39,761 nucleotides of DNA, from the NCBI GenBank assembly GCA_022824765.1, contig JAJDZG010000097.1, forward strand, positions 1 to 39,761. The letters are read 5' to 3'. The notes beneath the pieces were generated by a model that had not been told where the DNA came from, did not search any database, and saw only the letters and a list, made by a program, of their open reading frames with translations. The position numbers were made by a program, and so were the translations under genes. Shown here piece by piece: positions 33,242 to 39,761 of this stretch (the stretch's first letter is position 1; each line of letters starts with the position of its first letter). This stretch comes from Dehalococcoidia bacterium (lineage in GTDB: Bacteria; Chloroflexota; Dehalococcoidia; Bin125).

Positions 33242-34351
33242 TCAGCCCGTCCGGCGTCGACGTAGCACCACCACTGAGAAACCTGCCAGCACCAACCCGA
33301 TCAGCAGTCCCCCCGCAACCACGTACCACCCAGTCGCCCCGCCGTCCCCGGACAGCAATCCACCAGTTCCGGTTCCTGGAGGCGACTGTGGACTCACCGT
33401 CCCACCTCTGGACTCGACCGTTTGCTCGTCCGAAGTAGTAGACGTCGTGTCGTCATCCTCGTCATCCGCAGCCTCGTCGTCAGGATCATCGGCGTCCTCA
33501 TCATCCGAAGTGTCATCGTCAGAGGTGTCGTCGTCAGGGTCATCATCGCCCGGCGGATCGTCATCACCCGGCGGATCATCGCCCGGCGGGTCATCATCAC
33601 CCGGTGGATCGTCGCCCGGCGGGTCGTCATCACCCGGCGGATCGTTACCCGGCGGGTCATCATCACCTGGCGGGTCGTCACCCGGCGGGTCGTCATCGCC
33701 CGGAGGATCATCACCCGGCGGGTCATCATCACCCGGCGGGTCGTCATCACCCGGCGGGTCGTCATCACCCGGCGGATCATCGCCCGGCGGGTCATCATCG
33801 CCCGGCGGGTCATCATCGCCTGGCGGATCGCCGACGGGCGGATCGTCATCGCCCGGTGGAGCGTTCCCATCGGGCGGATTCGTCGGCGGATCGTCGTCCT
33901 TCGTCGGAGGTTGCTGTTTGCTCACCTCAAGCTCAATATTGACCGTACATCGATTCCACTGACGCTCAGCCTGCCGACCGCCCACAAAGAACGTCGCGTC
34001 GCAGACCCCCTTCTCCAGCAGCTCCGCATCCACACGCAACGACCAGTTGCCCTCCTGATTGCTCACCTGACTCCGAGCGATCACCGTCTCACGGACCCGA
34101 ATCTCGACGCTCGTCCCCTTCGGCGCCGGCGATCCATCCACGATCGCCCGACCCTCGAAGCGGTACACCCGCACCGGTTCCTGAGCACCGGCGTCCGACG
34201 CCGCGAGCAGCGCAACGAGCACGGCCATCACCAGACCGATGACCAGCCAGCGCGCCCGACCCAGAGTGGACAGCGAAGAGTTCTGAACCGTCTGAACCGT
34301 CTCGACCGATTTCACCGCTCGCCCCACAGACTCTGACCGCTCGTCGTGCAC
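33242..34351 (-). CDS. Surface protein with PPGDD repeat stalk and C-terminal membrane anchor
   Basis: 369 aa from a GTG codon. The N-terminal stretch ends in a hydrophobic segment WLVIGLVMAVLVALLAA, a signal or anchor. Residues about 58-155 form a beta-rich, Ig-like or carboxypeptidase-regulatory-like domain (YRFEGRAIVDGSPAPKG, SLRVDAELLEKG) with two cysteines. Residues about 165-275 are an acidic stalk built of PPGDD/PPGDDD units, then an Asp/Glu-rich segment. The C-terminal helix GWYVVAGGLLIGLVLAGF is followed by VVVLRRRRTG. Topology: anchored with the domain outside. Downstream of it on the same strand lies the ABC exporter. The start could be further in; no good Shine-Dalgarno is visible. 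Confidence 0.8.
   Translation of the reverse strand: MHDERSESVGRAVKSVETVQTVQNSSLSTLGRARWLVIGLVMAVLVALLAASDAGAQEPVRVYRFEGRAIVDGSPAPKGTSVEIRVRETVIARSQVSNQEGNWSLRVDAELLEKGVCDATFFVGGRQAERQWNRCTVNIELEVSKQQPPTKDDDPPTNPPDGNAPPGDDDPPVGDPPGDDDPPGDDDPPGDDPPGDDDPPGDDDPPGDDDPPGDDPPGDDDPPGDDPPGDDDPPGNDPPGDDDPPGDDPPGDDDPPGDDPPGDDDPPGDDDPDDDTSDDDTSDDEDADDPDDEAADDEDDDTTSTTSDEQTVESRGGTVSPQSPPGTGTGGLLSGDGGATGWYVVAGGLLIGLVLAGFSVVVLRRRRTG
33540..33850. repeat. PPGDD-encoding tandem repeat tract
   Basis: About 310 bases of imperfect tandem repeats with core words CCCGGCGG and GGGTCATCATC, encoding PPGD, PPGDD and PPGDDD units (12, 15 or 18 bases) in the minus-strand surface protein gene. Unit changes are whole codons, so the frame survives expansion and contraction. 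On the opposite strand the same tract reads as SPGGSS-type repeats, a shadow frame. Length variation between strains is likely. Confidence 0.85.
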
Positions 34352-34572
34352 CTGACGCCCATACGCGTCCTACTTGCAAGTGTGCAATCCGCGTTGATCC
34401 TCCGCAAGGATGAGCGTTACCCATTCCCCATCCACTTTGCGCAGGGACAATGAAACCGCGCCGCACCCGCAATCTGCCACGCGACGAGCGGTCGCGAATG
34501 GACGACGACTGACTCCTATCCTGAACTGGCCAGCCCGTCTGACCATCGTTCCCTCAGAGGATCTCTTCGACC

Positions 34573-35913
34573 ATGACCTTCGACGAAGCACTCCGAGATC
34601 GACTCACGACCGAGTTCGGCGACGGCGCACGCCGGACGACCTCCGACGGCGCCGCAGCGCTGGCCTGGAGGCTCGGCGAATTCGACCTGCTCTGGCACAG
34701 CGCCGCCTCCGACACCGCGCTGCGCCAGACCTGGGGCGAGCGCAAGAATCGCGGACCCCGTCCGCTCGTCCTCGTGGCACCGATGTCCGACCCGGCCAAG
34801 ATCCGCGTCTGCGGACCGCAGCATCCACAGCCGATCCGCGAACTCCCCATCGAGCCGCTGCTGCGCATCCTGCGTGAGGCAGCAGCACTGCACTTCAACG
34901 AGGCCGCCCAGACGCTGTCAGGCGGGTTCGACCGACTCGAACGCGCCGCCCTGCCCGGACTCCGCGTCAAGGAACTGCTCACGCCCCACTTCGTGCGCGA
35001 ACGGCTGCGACCTCGACGCGCCCGGCTGGCCGAAACCATCGCCGACGTGACCGACGCCGACGCCCGCGCCTGGAGCACGCTCTTCCGAACGCTCGGCTAC
35101 GCCGCCGAGCAGCTGCCGCGACGCGGACACCTGCTGCGCGACGAGCAGGACCCGCACGGCTCTCCAATAGCAGTGGTGCATCCCTCCAACGATCCCGACG
35201 CCTTCGGACAGCTCACCGCCGACGGCGCCCTGCCCGAAGGACTCCTGCTCGCCGACTGCGAACGTCACGGCGCCGCCTGGGGCATTCTCGCCGCGGGCGG
35301 ACGCTACCGACTCTTCCAGCGTCGACCCGAATCGGGCGCCGCCGGCGGACAGTACCTCGAGATCGACGCCAACGACCTCAAGGGCGACAGCCGCTTCTGC
35401 CTCGGTCTGCTCTCGCCTCCGTCGCTGCGCGATCACGGCTGGCTCGAAGACTGGGCCCGTGAGGCGCGCGACTTCGGCGAGGAACTGCGCAAGGGACTCG
35501 AGGACCGACTGATCCGCGACGTCCTGCCCTCCGTCGCGCGCGGACTCGGCGAGCACCTCGAGTCCGAGGCAGTCGATCCCGGCGCGCCGGAGCAGCTGGA
35601 ACGGATCGGCGAGGCCGCGCTCACGCTCGTCTTCCGGTTCATGTTCCTGCTCCACGTCGAGGCGCGCGGATTCCTGCCCGTCAACGGCACCGTCTACAGC
35701 CGACGCAGCGCCACCAGCCTCGCCCGCGAGTGCCACGACGCCCTCGCCTCAGGACCCGCCGACCGCAACTCCACTCGCATCTGGGACGACCTCAGCACCC
35801 TCGTCGGCATGATCCGGCGCGGCGACTCCGACGCCGGCGTGCCCGCCTACAACGGTCAGCTCTTCGCCGCCGAAGGCTTCCCCGGCAGCTCCCGAAAAAC
35901 TGCCGCGGAGTGA
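34573..35913 (+). CDS. Truncated type IIG restriction-modification protein (N-terminal part, Eco57I-like)
   Basis: 446 aa, but full-length members of this family are about 1000 aa or more. The region FRFMFLLHVEARGFLPVN and GVPAYNGQLFAAEGFPGSS is the stretch that precedes the adenine-methyltransferase domain in Eco57I-type RM enzymes (the family word is VPAYNGGLF). The frame then ends SSRKTAAE and a stop, with no methylase motifs I or NPPY. A C-terminal piece of the same kind lies at 38393-38539. The gap between the two pieces holds a helicase and an IS5 remnant. The protein is probably inactive. Weak purine-rich AGAGGA at 34556 precedes the start. Confidence 0.75.
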   Translation: MTFDEALRDRLTTEFGDGARRTTSDGAAALAWRLGEFDLLWHSAASDTALRQTWGERKNRGPRPLVLVAPMSDPAKIRVCGPQHPQPIRELPIEPLLRILREAAALHFNEAAQTLSGGFDRLERAALPGLRVKELLTPHFVRERLRPRRARLAETIADVTDADARAWSTLFRTLGYAAEQLPRRGHLLRDEQDPHGSPIAVVHPSNDPDAFGQLTADGALPEGLLLADCERHGAAWGILAAGGRYRLFQRRPESGAAGGQYLEIDANDLKGDSRFCLGLLSPPSLRDHGWLEDWAREARDFGEELRKGLEDRLIRDVLPSVARGLGEHLESEAVDPGAPEQLERIGEAALTLVFRFMFLLHVEARGFLPVNGTVYSRRSATSLARECHDALASGPADRNSTRIWDDLSTLVGMIRRGDSDAGVPAYNGQLFAAEGFPGSSRKTAAE

Positions 35914-35968
35914 GCCGCAACGAAGAGCGCGTCCTTGCGGAGCCGTTTGCCTGTTAGGCTTTCTGCTC

Positions 35969-38071
35969 ATGCAACATCTCGATCCTTCCCAACTGTCATT
36001 TGTCCAGGCGCCGGCTGGCCACATTCGACTGCTCGCACCGGCAGGCTGCGGCAAGACACACACACTCCTCGCCCGGTGCGCCCATTTGTCAGAGCAAGCT
36101 CCCGTCCTGGGTCCTATGCCAACGTTTCTCATCGTCTCATTCACCACAGCGGCCAGCAAGGAACTTCAGAGCCGTCTCAATGTAGGCGGCCATTCACTCC
36201 CTCCCAGATCCCAGACCGAGATCCGCACCCTCAACTCCTGGGGGTGGCGCCGCTTCTCGCCCGCAAGAAACGCCCCTCACTTGGTTGTCCGTCAACATGA
36301 ACAAGCCACAGCAGCCAAGACCGTGCTGGGCGATCTTTGCACCCAGCACGACGCCGTGCATGGCGCGCTGTCCAGTCAACGTCTGACATACCTCTCCCTC
36401 CTGAGACTCATCGATGAATTCAAATCGCTCGCCTTTATTCATAAGCGCCACACCGATTATCAATCCTTTCGCACTCACGTAAACGACCTCAAACAACAGG
36501 GGCACAGCGCGTATCTCAGTCGCAAACTCGCCCAATCTCTCAAGGATGGCGGCATCCTCAGGAACGAACACCTTGTCGACCTGTACCCCAGTATCTTTTC
36601 CCGCTTCTACCGCTTCTGGCTTGCCGCCGTTCCTGCCCTCGCTGAGGCCGGATACTTCACCTTCGAAGACCAAAAGTACTTCGCGCTTCTGGACGAACTC
36701 AACCTACTAACTGAGTTCTCAACCAGTGGCCCTCCTCCCACTTATGACCATATTCTCGTGGACGAATTTCAAGACATCAACCCACTTGACTTGCGCTTGA
36801 TCAAAGCGATACGAGAGCGAACAAGCGCGACTATGACAAATGTCGGCGACGATGACCAAGCGATATACGAGTGGCGAGCAGGAACGCCCGAGTACATTCT
36901 GAACCCTGATAAGATATTCCAGATACCGTTTGAGACGAAGATTCTCCAGGTAAACTACCGGTCCCCTTTGAACATGATCCGCATGTCCCAACGGCTGATA
37001 TCCCACAACAAGCGTAGAGTGCCGAAACAGACCCAAGCTCAACTCTCGCCCCCCGATGATGCAACGATCGAGGTGATCAGCCCCACCGGGGACATCGACT
37101 CACTCCATGAACTCGCCCTCCTACGTGACGACGCGATCCGCAAAGGAACAGATCCAACTCGGATCGCAATCCTCACCAGAAGAACCGACCAGCTGGTCAA
37201 CCCTCAGATTTACTTCATGACGGAGCGGATACACATTGCAGTTGCGCAAGACCAACAGCTCACCACCAGCGACAGCTACGGAGCCCTGCTGGAGCTTCTC
37301 CAGATCAAGGCGGAGGCGGGGTACCCAAAGAGACTCCTTGAGGCTCGAAACGCTGTACTCAGTCTGTTACGCGGCGCTTTGGCACACCGAGTCGGCCGGC
37401 AAGGGCGCAATCGGATCAGAGGTATACTGCCAAGGCAAGGATCTATCTCAGTAGAGGATGCTGTCTCATTGCTAGCCGATCACTTCGACTCGGGCCATGG
37501 CGCTTCGCTCGATGAGCGCCAACTACAGAACGCGACGATAGCGGCCGAGGACTTCATTGAATCTAAGAGCGTTGTGGATGCTCTAGGTTGCTTGGAGCAA
37601 AGCTTCGAAATGTTCAAAGAAGACCGCGAAGGAGGGGTTGAAGATATCTTTCGAGCCGCCCCACCCTTCGAGCATCTGATGTCCCATGCTCATCGGTTTG
37701 GCAAGGATTCTGGCGCATTTGTCAATTTTCTTGAGGACTCTGCTAAGACCTACGTGCATGATATCGCCAGTGGGGAGCACGACGTCGAGAGACAATCATC
37801 AAATCGCGAGTTACGAGCCATTCGGATGATGACTGCGCATCGGGCGAAGGGAAGGGAGTTCGACTTTGTGATTCTGCCAGATGTCGTTGATGGGATCTGG
37901 CCTAGTGGAAGGAACGAGACGATAGAAGAGAAAGAAGGAGAGCGTCGCGTGTTCTACGTGGCATTCACGCGCGCGCGAAAGCGGGTCTCCATAGTAGTCA
38001 ATCGAGATCGTGGTTCGGCGCAATCGCCATATGTTGCTGAGTTGGGGCTACCACAGGAGATATCCGAATGA
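35969..38071 (+). CDS. UvrD/Rep-type superfamily 1A DNA helicase
   Basis: 700 aa. Motifs are in order: Walker A APAGCGKT (residues about 24-31), Ia FTTAASKEL, II VDEFQD near 259, III GDDDQAIYEWRAG, IV VNYRS, V MTAHRAKGREFDFV near 620 and VI VFYVAFTRARKR near 660. This is a UvrD/PcrA-like 3'-5' helicase, shorter and more divergent than housekeeping UvrD; it could serve phage defence or DNA repair. The gene is much richer in A/T than its flanks and splits the restriction-modification gene, so it is likely foreign. There is no nuclease domain or adjacent partner gene, which argues against a complete Gabija-like pair. Confidence 0.93.
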   Translation: MQHLDPSQLSFVQAPAGHIRLLAPAGCGKTHTLLARCAHLSEQAPVLGPMPTFLIVSFTTAASKELQSRLNVGGHSLPPRSQTEIRTLNSWGWRRFSPARNAPHLVVRQHEQATAAKTVLGDLCTQHDAVHGALSSQRLTYLSLLRLIDEFKSLAFIHKRHTDYQSFRTHVNDLKQQGHSAYLSRKLAQSLKDGGILRNEHLVDLYPSIFSRFYRFWLAAVPALAEAGYFTFEDQKYFALLDELNLLTEFSTSGPPPTYDHILVDEFQDINPLDLRLIKAIRERTSATMTNVGDDDQAIYEWRAGTPEYILNPDKIFQIPFETKILQVNYRSPLNMIRMSQRLISHNKRRVPKQTQAQLSPPDDATIEVISPTGDIDSLHELALLRDDAIRKGTDPTRIAILTRRTDQLVNPQIYFMTERIHIAVAQDQQLTTSDSYGALLELLQIKAEAGYPKRLLEARNAVLSLLRGALAHRVGRQGRNRIRGILPRQGSISVEDAVSLLADHFDSGHGASLDERQLQNATIAAEDFIESKSVVDALGCLEQSFEMFKEDREGGVEDIFRAAPPFEHLMSHAHRFGKDSGAFVNFLEDSAKTYVHDIASGEHDVERQSSNRELRAIRMMTAHRAKGREFDFVILPDVVDGIWPSGRNETIEEKEGERRVFYVAFTRARKRVSIVVNRDRGSAQSPYVAELGLPQEISE

Positions 38072-38129
38072 GTTTAGGGTCACGATGGGTCTGTAGCGCT
38101 GTTCGTGGGTGCTGAGTGAAGGCGAGCGC

Positions 38130-38392
38130 ATCTCCATCCGGCCGCAGCCAGCGCCCATAACGACCGCCGCCGGCGCAGCGCGATCGGCGGCCGCACAACT
38201 CGTCATCCCGGTTACCGCCAGAGTCAGCGGCCGCGCAAGCTGGTCGAGGAAGAGTTCGGTTGGATCAAGACCGACGGCGCGGGCGGCAAGCTGCGCTATC
38301 TGGGCCGGGCCCGCAACAAGCTCTGGCTCGAACTGACCGCCGTCGCCTACAACCTCACCCGCCTGGCCAACATCGAAGCCGCAGCCGCATAG
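38130..38392 (+). pseudogene. IS5-family transposase remnant (C-terminal end)
   Basis: One frame reads HNDRRRRRSAIGGRTTRHPGY, then RKLVEEEFGWIKTDGAGGKL, RYLGRARNKLWLELTAVAYN and LTRLANIEAAAA before TAG at 38390. This is the C-terminal end of IS5-type DDE transposases (RSAIDGRTTRHPGYAVSQRxRKxxEExFGWxKT). The catalytic N-terminal part, first Asp residues, start codon and terminal inverted repeats are absent. It lies right after the UvrD gene and directly before a piece of the broken RM gene, so it may have mediated the insertion. Confidence 0.85.
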
Positions 38393-38539
38393 CCCGACCG
38401 AGCGGAGACGGCCTCAGACGCCGTCGCCCACGGCTACGGCCTCAGCGTCGACGAGCTGCGCTTCATCTTCGACGACTTCACCCTCGACGCCGTCCCCCAG
38501 CGCTTCCGCGAACAGGTGATCGCCCACTTCGAGTCGTGA
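38393..38539 (+). pseudogene. C-terminal fragment of the type IIG restriction-modification gene
   Basis: The frame after the transposase stop reads DAVAHGYGLSVDELRFIFD, then DFTLDAVPQRFREQVIAHFES and a TGA at 38537. Eco57I-like RM/methyltransferase proteins end with just such a segment (AxAYGLxxDELRxILDDF). It fits as the missing tail of the truncated gene at 34573-35913, in the same orientation, about 2.5 kb downstream. Homology cannot be proved without alignment to a complete family member. Confidence 0.6.
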
Positions 38540-38586
38540 GCGTCGCGAGAGTCTCGATAGACTGGACCCAACGGGAGGATCACGAC

Positions 38587-39144
38587 ATGACCACCACCCA
38601 GACCGGGCTGCTCACCGCCGCCGACCTCCTCCGCCTCTCAGCGAACGGTTTCCGCGGCGAACTCGTGCGAGGAGTCCTGAGAGAAACCATGCCAGCAGGA
38701 CAACGACACGGAAAAATCGTCTCAAGACTCAACTTTCAGCTGGGCCTGCACGTCTACCCGCAGCGGTTGGGCACGCTGGTTGCCTCAGATTCAGGAGTCC
38801 TGATCGAGCGCGGTCCAGACACCGTGCGAGAGCCAGACATCGGCTTCACGTCGGTCGAGCGTATGCCGCTTGGGGAGGAGCTAGACACATACGCCGAGGC
38901 GGTGCCAAATCTCGTCGTCGAGGTTGCCTCGCCCAACGATTCACGCAGCTATCCAGCCGAGCGCTCCGAGATGTGGCTCTCGGCCGGTGCGCAGCTGGTC
39001 TGGTTCGTCCACCCCGAAACCCGCAGCATTGACGTCTACCGCACCGACCAGCCAATGATCACGATCAGCGGAGACGAGCCGCTCGACGGCCAGGACGTCC
39101 TGCCAAGTTTCAGCTGCCACCTCACCGACATCTTCGACGAGTAG
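38587..39144 (+). CDS. Uma2 family endonuclease, copy 1
   Basis: 185 aa. Uma2 (DUF820) proteins have a PD-(D/E)xK nuclease-like fold and are numerous in Chloroflexota and cyanobacteria. Family words: GFRGELVRGVLRETM, ASDSGVLIERGPDTVREPDI, then NLVVEVASPND and GAQLVWFVHPETRSIDVYR. The REPD and VEV-SPND pair fits the nuclease-type acidic residues. GGGAGG precedes the start. It is followed 16 bases later by copy 2. The biological role of Uma2 proteins is not settled. Confidence 0.88.
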   Translation: MTTTQTGLLTAADLLRLSANGFRGELVRGVLRETMPAGQRHGKIVSRLNFQLGLHVYPQRLGTLVASDSGVLIERGPDTVREPDIGFTSVERMPLGEELDTYAEAVPNLVVEVASPNDSRSYPAERSEMWLSAGAQLVWFVHPETRSIDVYRTDQPMITISGDEPLDGQDVLPSFSCHLTDIFDE

Positions 39145-39160
39145 CAGGGAGCAACACCCC

Positions 39161-39718
39161 ATGACCACGACGCAGACCGGGCTGCTCACCGCCGACGACC
39201 TCCTCCGCCTCTCAGCCGAGGGCTTCCGCGGCGAACTCGTGCGAGGAATGCTACGAGAAACTATGGCAACCAATCGGGAACACGGATTCATCGTCGTAAA
39301 TCTTGCCACCGAGTTGCGCAACTTTGTCAAGCCGCGCCGACTCGGCTCCATCGTCGCCTCCGACTCCGGTGTGCGGCTCGAGCGCGGCCCCGACACGGTC
39401 CGCGAGCCAGACGTCGCGTACACCTCGTTCGAACGGCAGCCGCGCGGCGCCAACCGAACCAGCTACGCCGAAGTCGTGCCAGACATTGTCGTCGAGGTCG
39501 CCTCGCCCAACGATCAACGCAACTATCCGGCCGAGCGCTCCGAGATGTGGCTCTCCCACGGCGTCCAACTCGTCTGGTTCGTCCACCCCGAAACCCGCAG
39601 CATCGACGTCTACCGCACCGACCAGCCAATGATCACGATCAGCGGAGACGAGCCGCTCGACGGCCAGGACGTCCTGCCCGGCTTCAGCTGCCACCTCACC
39701 GACATCTTCGACGAGTAG
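39161..39718 (+). CDS. Uma2 family endonuclease, copy 2
   Basis: 185 aa, same length and layout as copy 1. The first 35 residues and the final 60 or so (from PAERSEMWLS to HLTDIFDE) are nearly identical, down to the DNA, while the middle (about residues 36-115) has many changes: ATNREHGFIVVNLATELRNF against AGQRHGKIVSRLNFQLGLHV in copy 1. The REPDVAYTS and DIVVEVASPNDQRN words are kept. GCAGGGAGCAACACCCC lies upstream as a repeated leader, also found before copy 3. Confidence 0.9.
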   Translation: MTTTQTGLLTADDLLRLSAEGFRGELVRGMLRETMATNREHGFIVVNLATELRNFVKPRRLGSIVASDSGVRLERGPDTVREPDVAYTSFERQPRGANRTSYAEVVPDIVVEVASPNDQRNYPAERSEMWLSHGVQLVWFVHPETRSIDVYRTDQPMITISGDEPLDGQDVLPGFSCHLTDIFDE

Positions 39719-39761
39719 CAGGGAGCAACACCCCATAACCACGACGCAGACCGGGTTGCTC
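39719..39761 (+). pseudogene. Start of a third Uma2 copy with ATA in place of ATG (cut by window edge)
   Basis: After copy 2 the leader CAGGGAGCAACACCCC recurs and is followed by ATAACCACGACGCAGACC and GGGTTGCTC, which equals the opening of copy 2 (TTTQTGLL) except that the start codon is ATA at 39735. Copy 3 may be silent, or use the TTG at 39756. The rest lies outside the window. Confidence 0.7.

Larger units (their letters stand above)
38072..38586. other. Gene-free stretch made of fragments
   Basis: Between UvrD and the first Uma2 gene there is no intact gene. Contents from left: about 58 bases with nothing recognisable, the IS5 transposase remnant (38130-38392), the RM gene tail (38393-38539), and about 47 bases with the Uma2 gene's upstream region (GGGAGGATCACGAC, a likely ribosome binding site). 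No terminal inverted repeats or target duplications were found. Confidence 0.7.

Noticed and set aside
33222-33962. Plus-strand ORF full of SPGGSS repeats and the parallel 33422-34336 frame rich in RR, VI
   Set aside because: They are the complement of the PPGDD tract and its surroundings; the minus-strand frame has a signal segment, a folded domain and a membrane anchor.
35969-38071. Gabija- or Zorya-type defence system around the UvrD helicase
   Set aside because: No OLD-type nuclease, no motor or other partner gene is adjacent; only the helicase and fragments are seen.

Overview
The window is GC-rich chromosomal DNA from a free-living bacterium with an oxidative, organic-matter-degrading metabolism. 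The gene mix points to Chloroflexota, possibly a Dehalococcoidia/SAR202-like lineage: two luciferase-like flavin monooxygenases, paired CaiB/BaiF CoA-transferases, MaoC and enoyl-CoA hydratase-like enzymes, phytanoyl-CoA dioxygenase, methylcrotonyl-CoA-carboxylase-type beta subunit, an S9 peptidase, gamma-glutamyltransferase and tandem Uma2 nucleases. This placement is an inference from gene content; there is no rRNA or marker gene, and no tRNA or CRISPR was seen.

Layout. 1-449 has no gene but holds a 19-bp tandem repeat array and a 10-bp phased GAAC array. 450-8534 carries two LLM flavin oxidoreductases, two alpha/beta hydrolases, a nitroreductase with a decayed partial copy beside it, an MFS exporter and an S9 peptidase. 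8592-10895 is a more A/T-rich MrfA-type helicase. 10988-16946 is a CoA-thioester region: a minus-strand operon (two-subunit MaoC hydratase plus a ketopantoate-reductase-family enzyme), a crotonase and two tandem CaiB transferases. 16987-24620 holds a lipoprotein cytochrome c, an aminotransferase, an OsmC-family gene with an in-frame TGA, a RibD-C reductase, an NHL propeller protein, a carboxyltransferase, an NTF2-like/RidA pair and a second nitroreductase. 24643-28406 holds an M23-like protein, a phytanoyl-CoA dioxygenase and a gamma-glutamyltransferase. 28426-29138 is a Phd/VapC toxin-antitoxin pair. 29218-34351 has a small Gly/His-rich membrane protein, a single-chain double ABC exporter and a PPGDD-repeat surface protein. 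34573-39761 is accessory DNA: a type IIG restriction-modification gene broken into two pieces with an A/T-rich UvrD helicase and an IS5 remnant between them, then a tandem array of Uma2 genes.

The most notable feature is at 18818-19282. Two apparent ORFs in the same frame, separated only by one TGA, together make one OsmC-family protein, and the TGA lies exactly where the family has its peroxidatic cysteine. Fourteen bases after the TGA is a 9-bp stem with a GUU loop, matching the bacterial SECIS layout. I read this as a selenocysteine-containing OsmC-like peroxidase that ordinary gene calling would split or truncate.

Many genes are probably catabolic and redox enzymes acting on CoA thioesters, esters and halogen- or nitro-type xenobiotics, but exact substrates cannot be read from the sequence.
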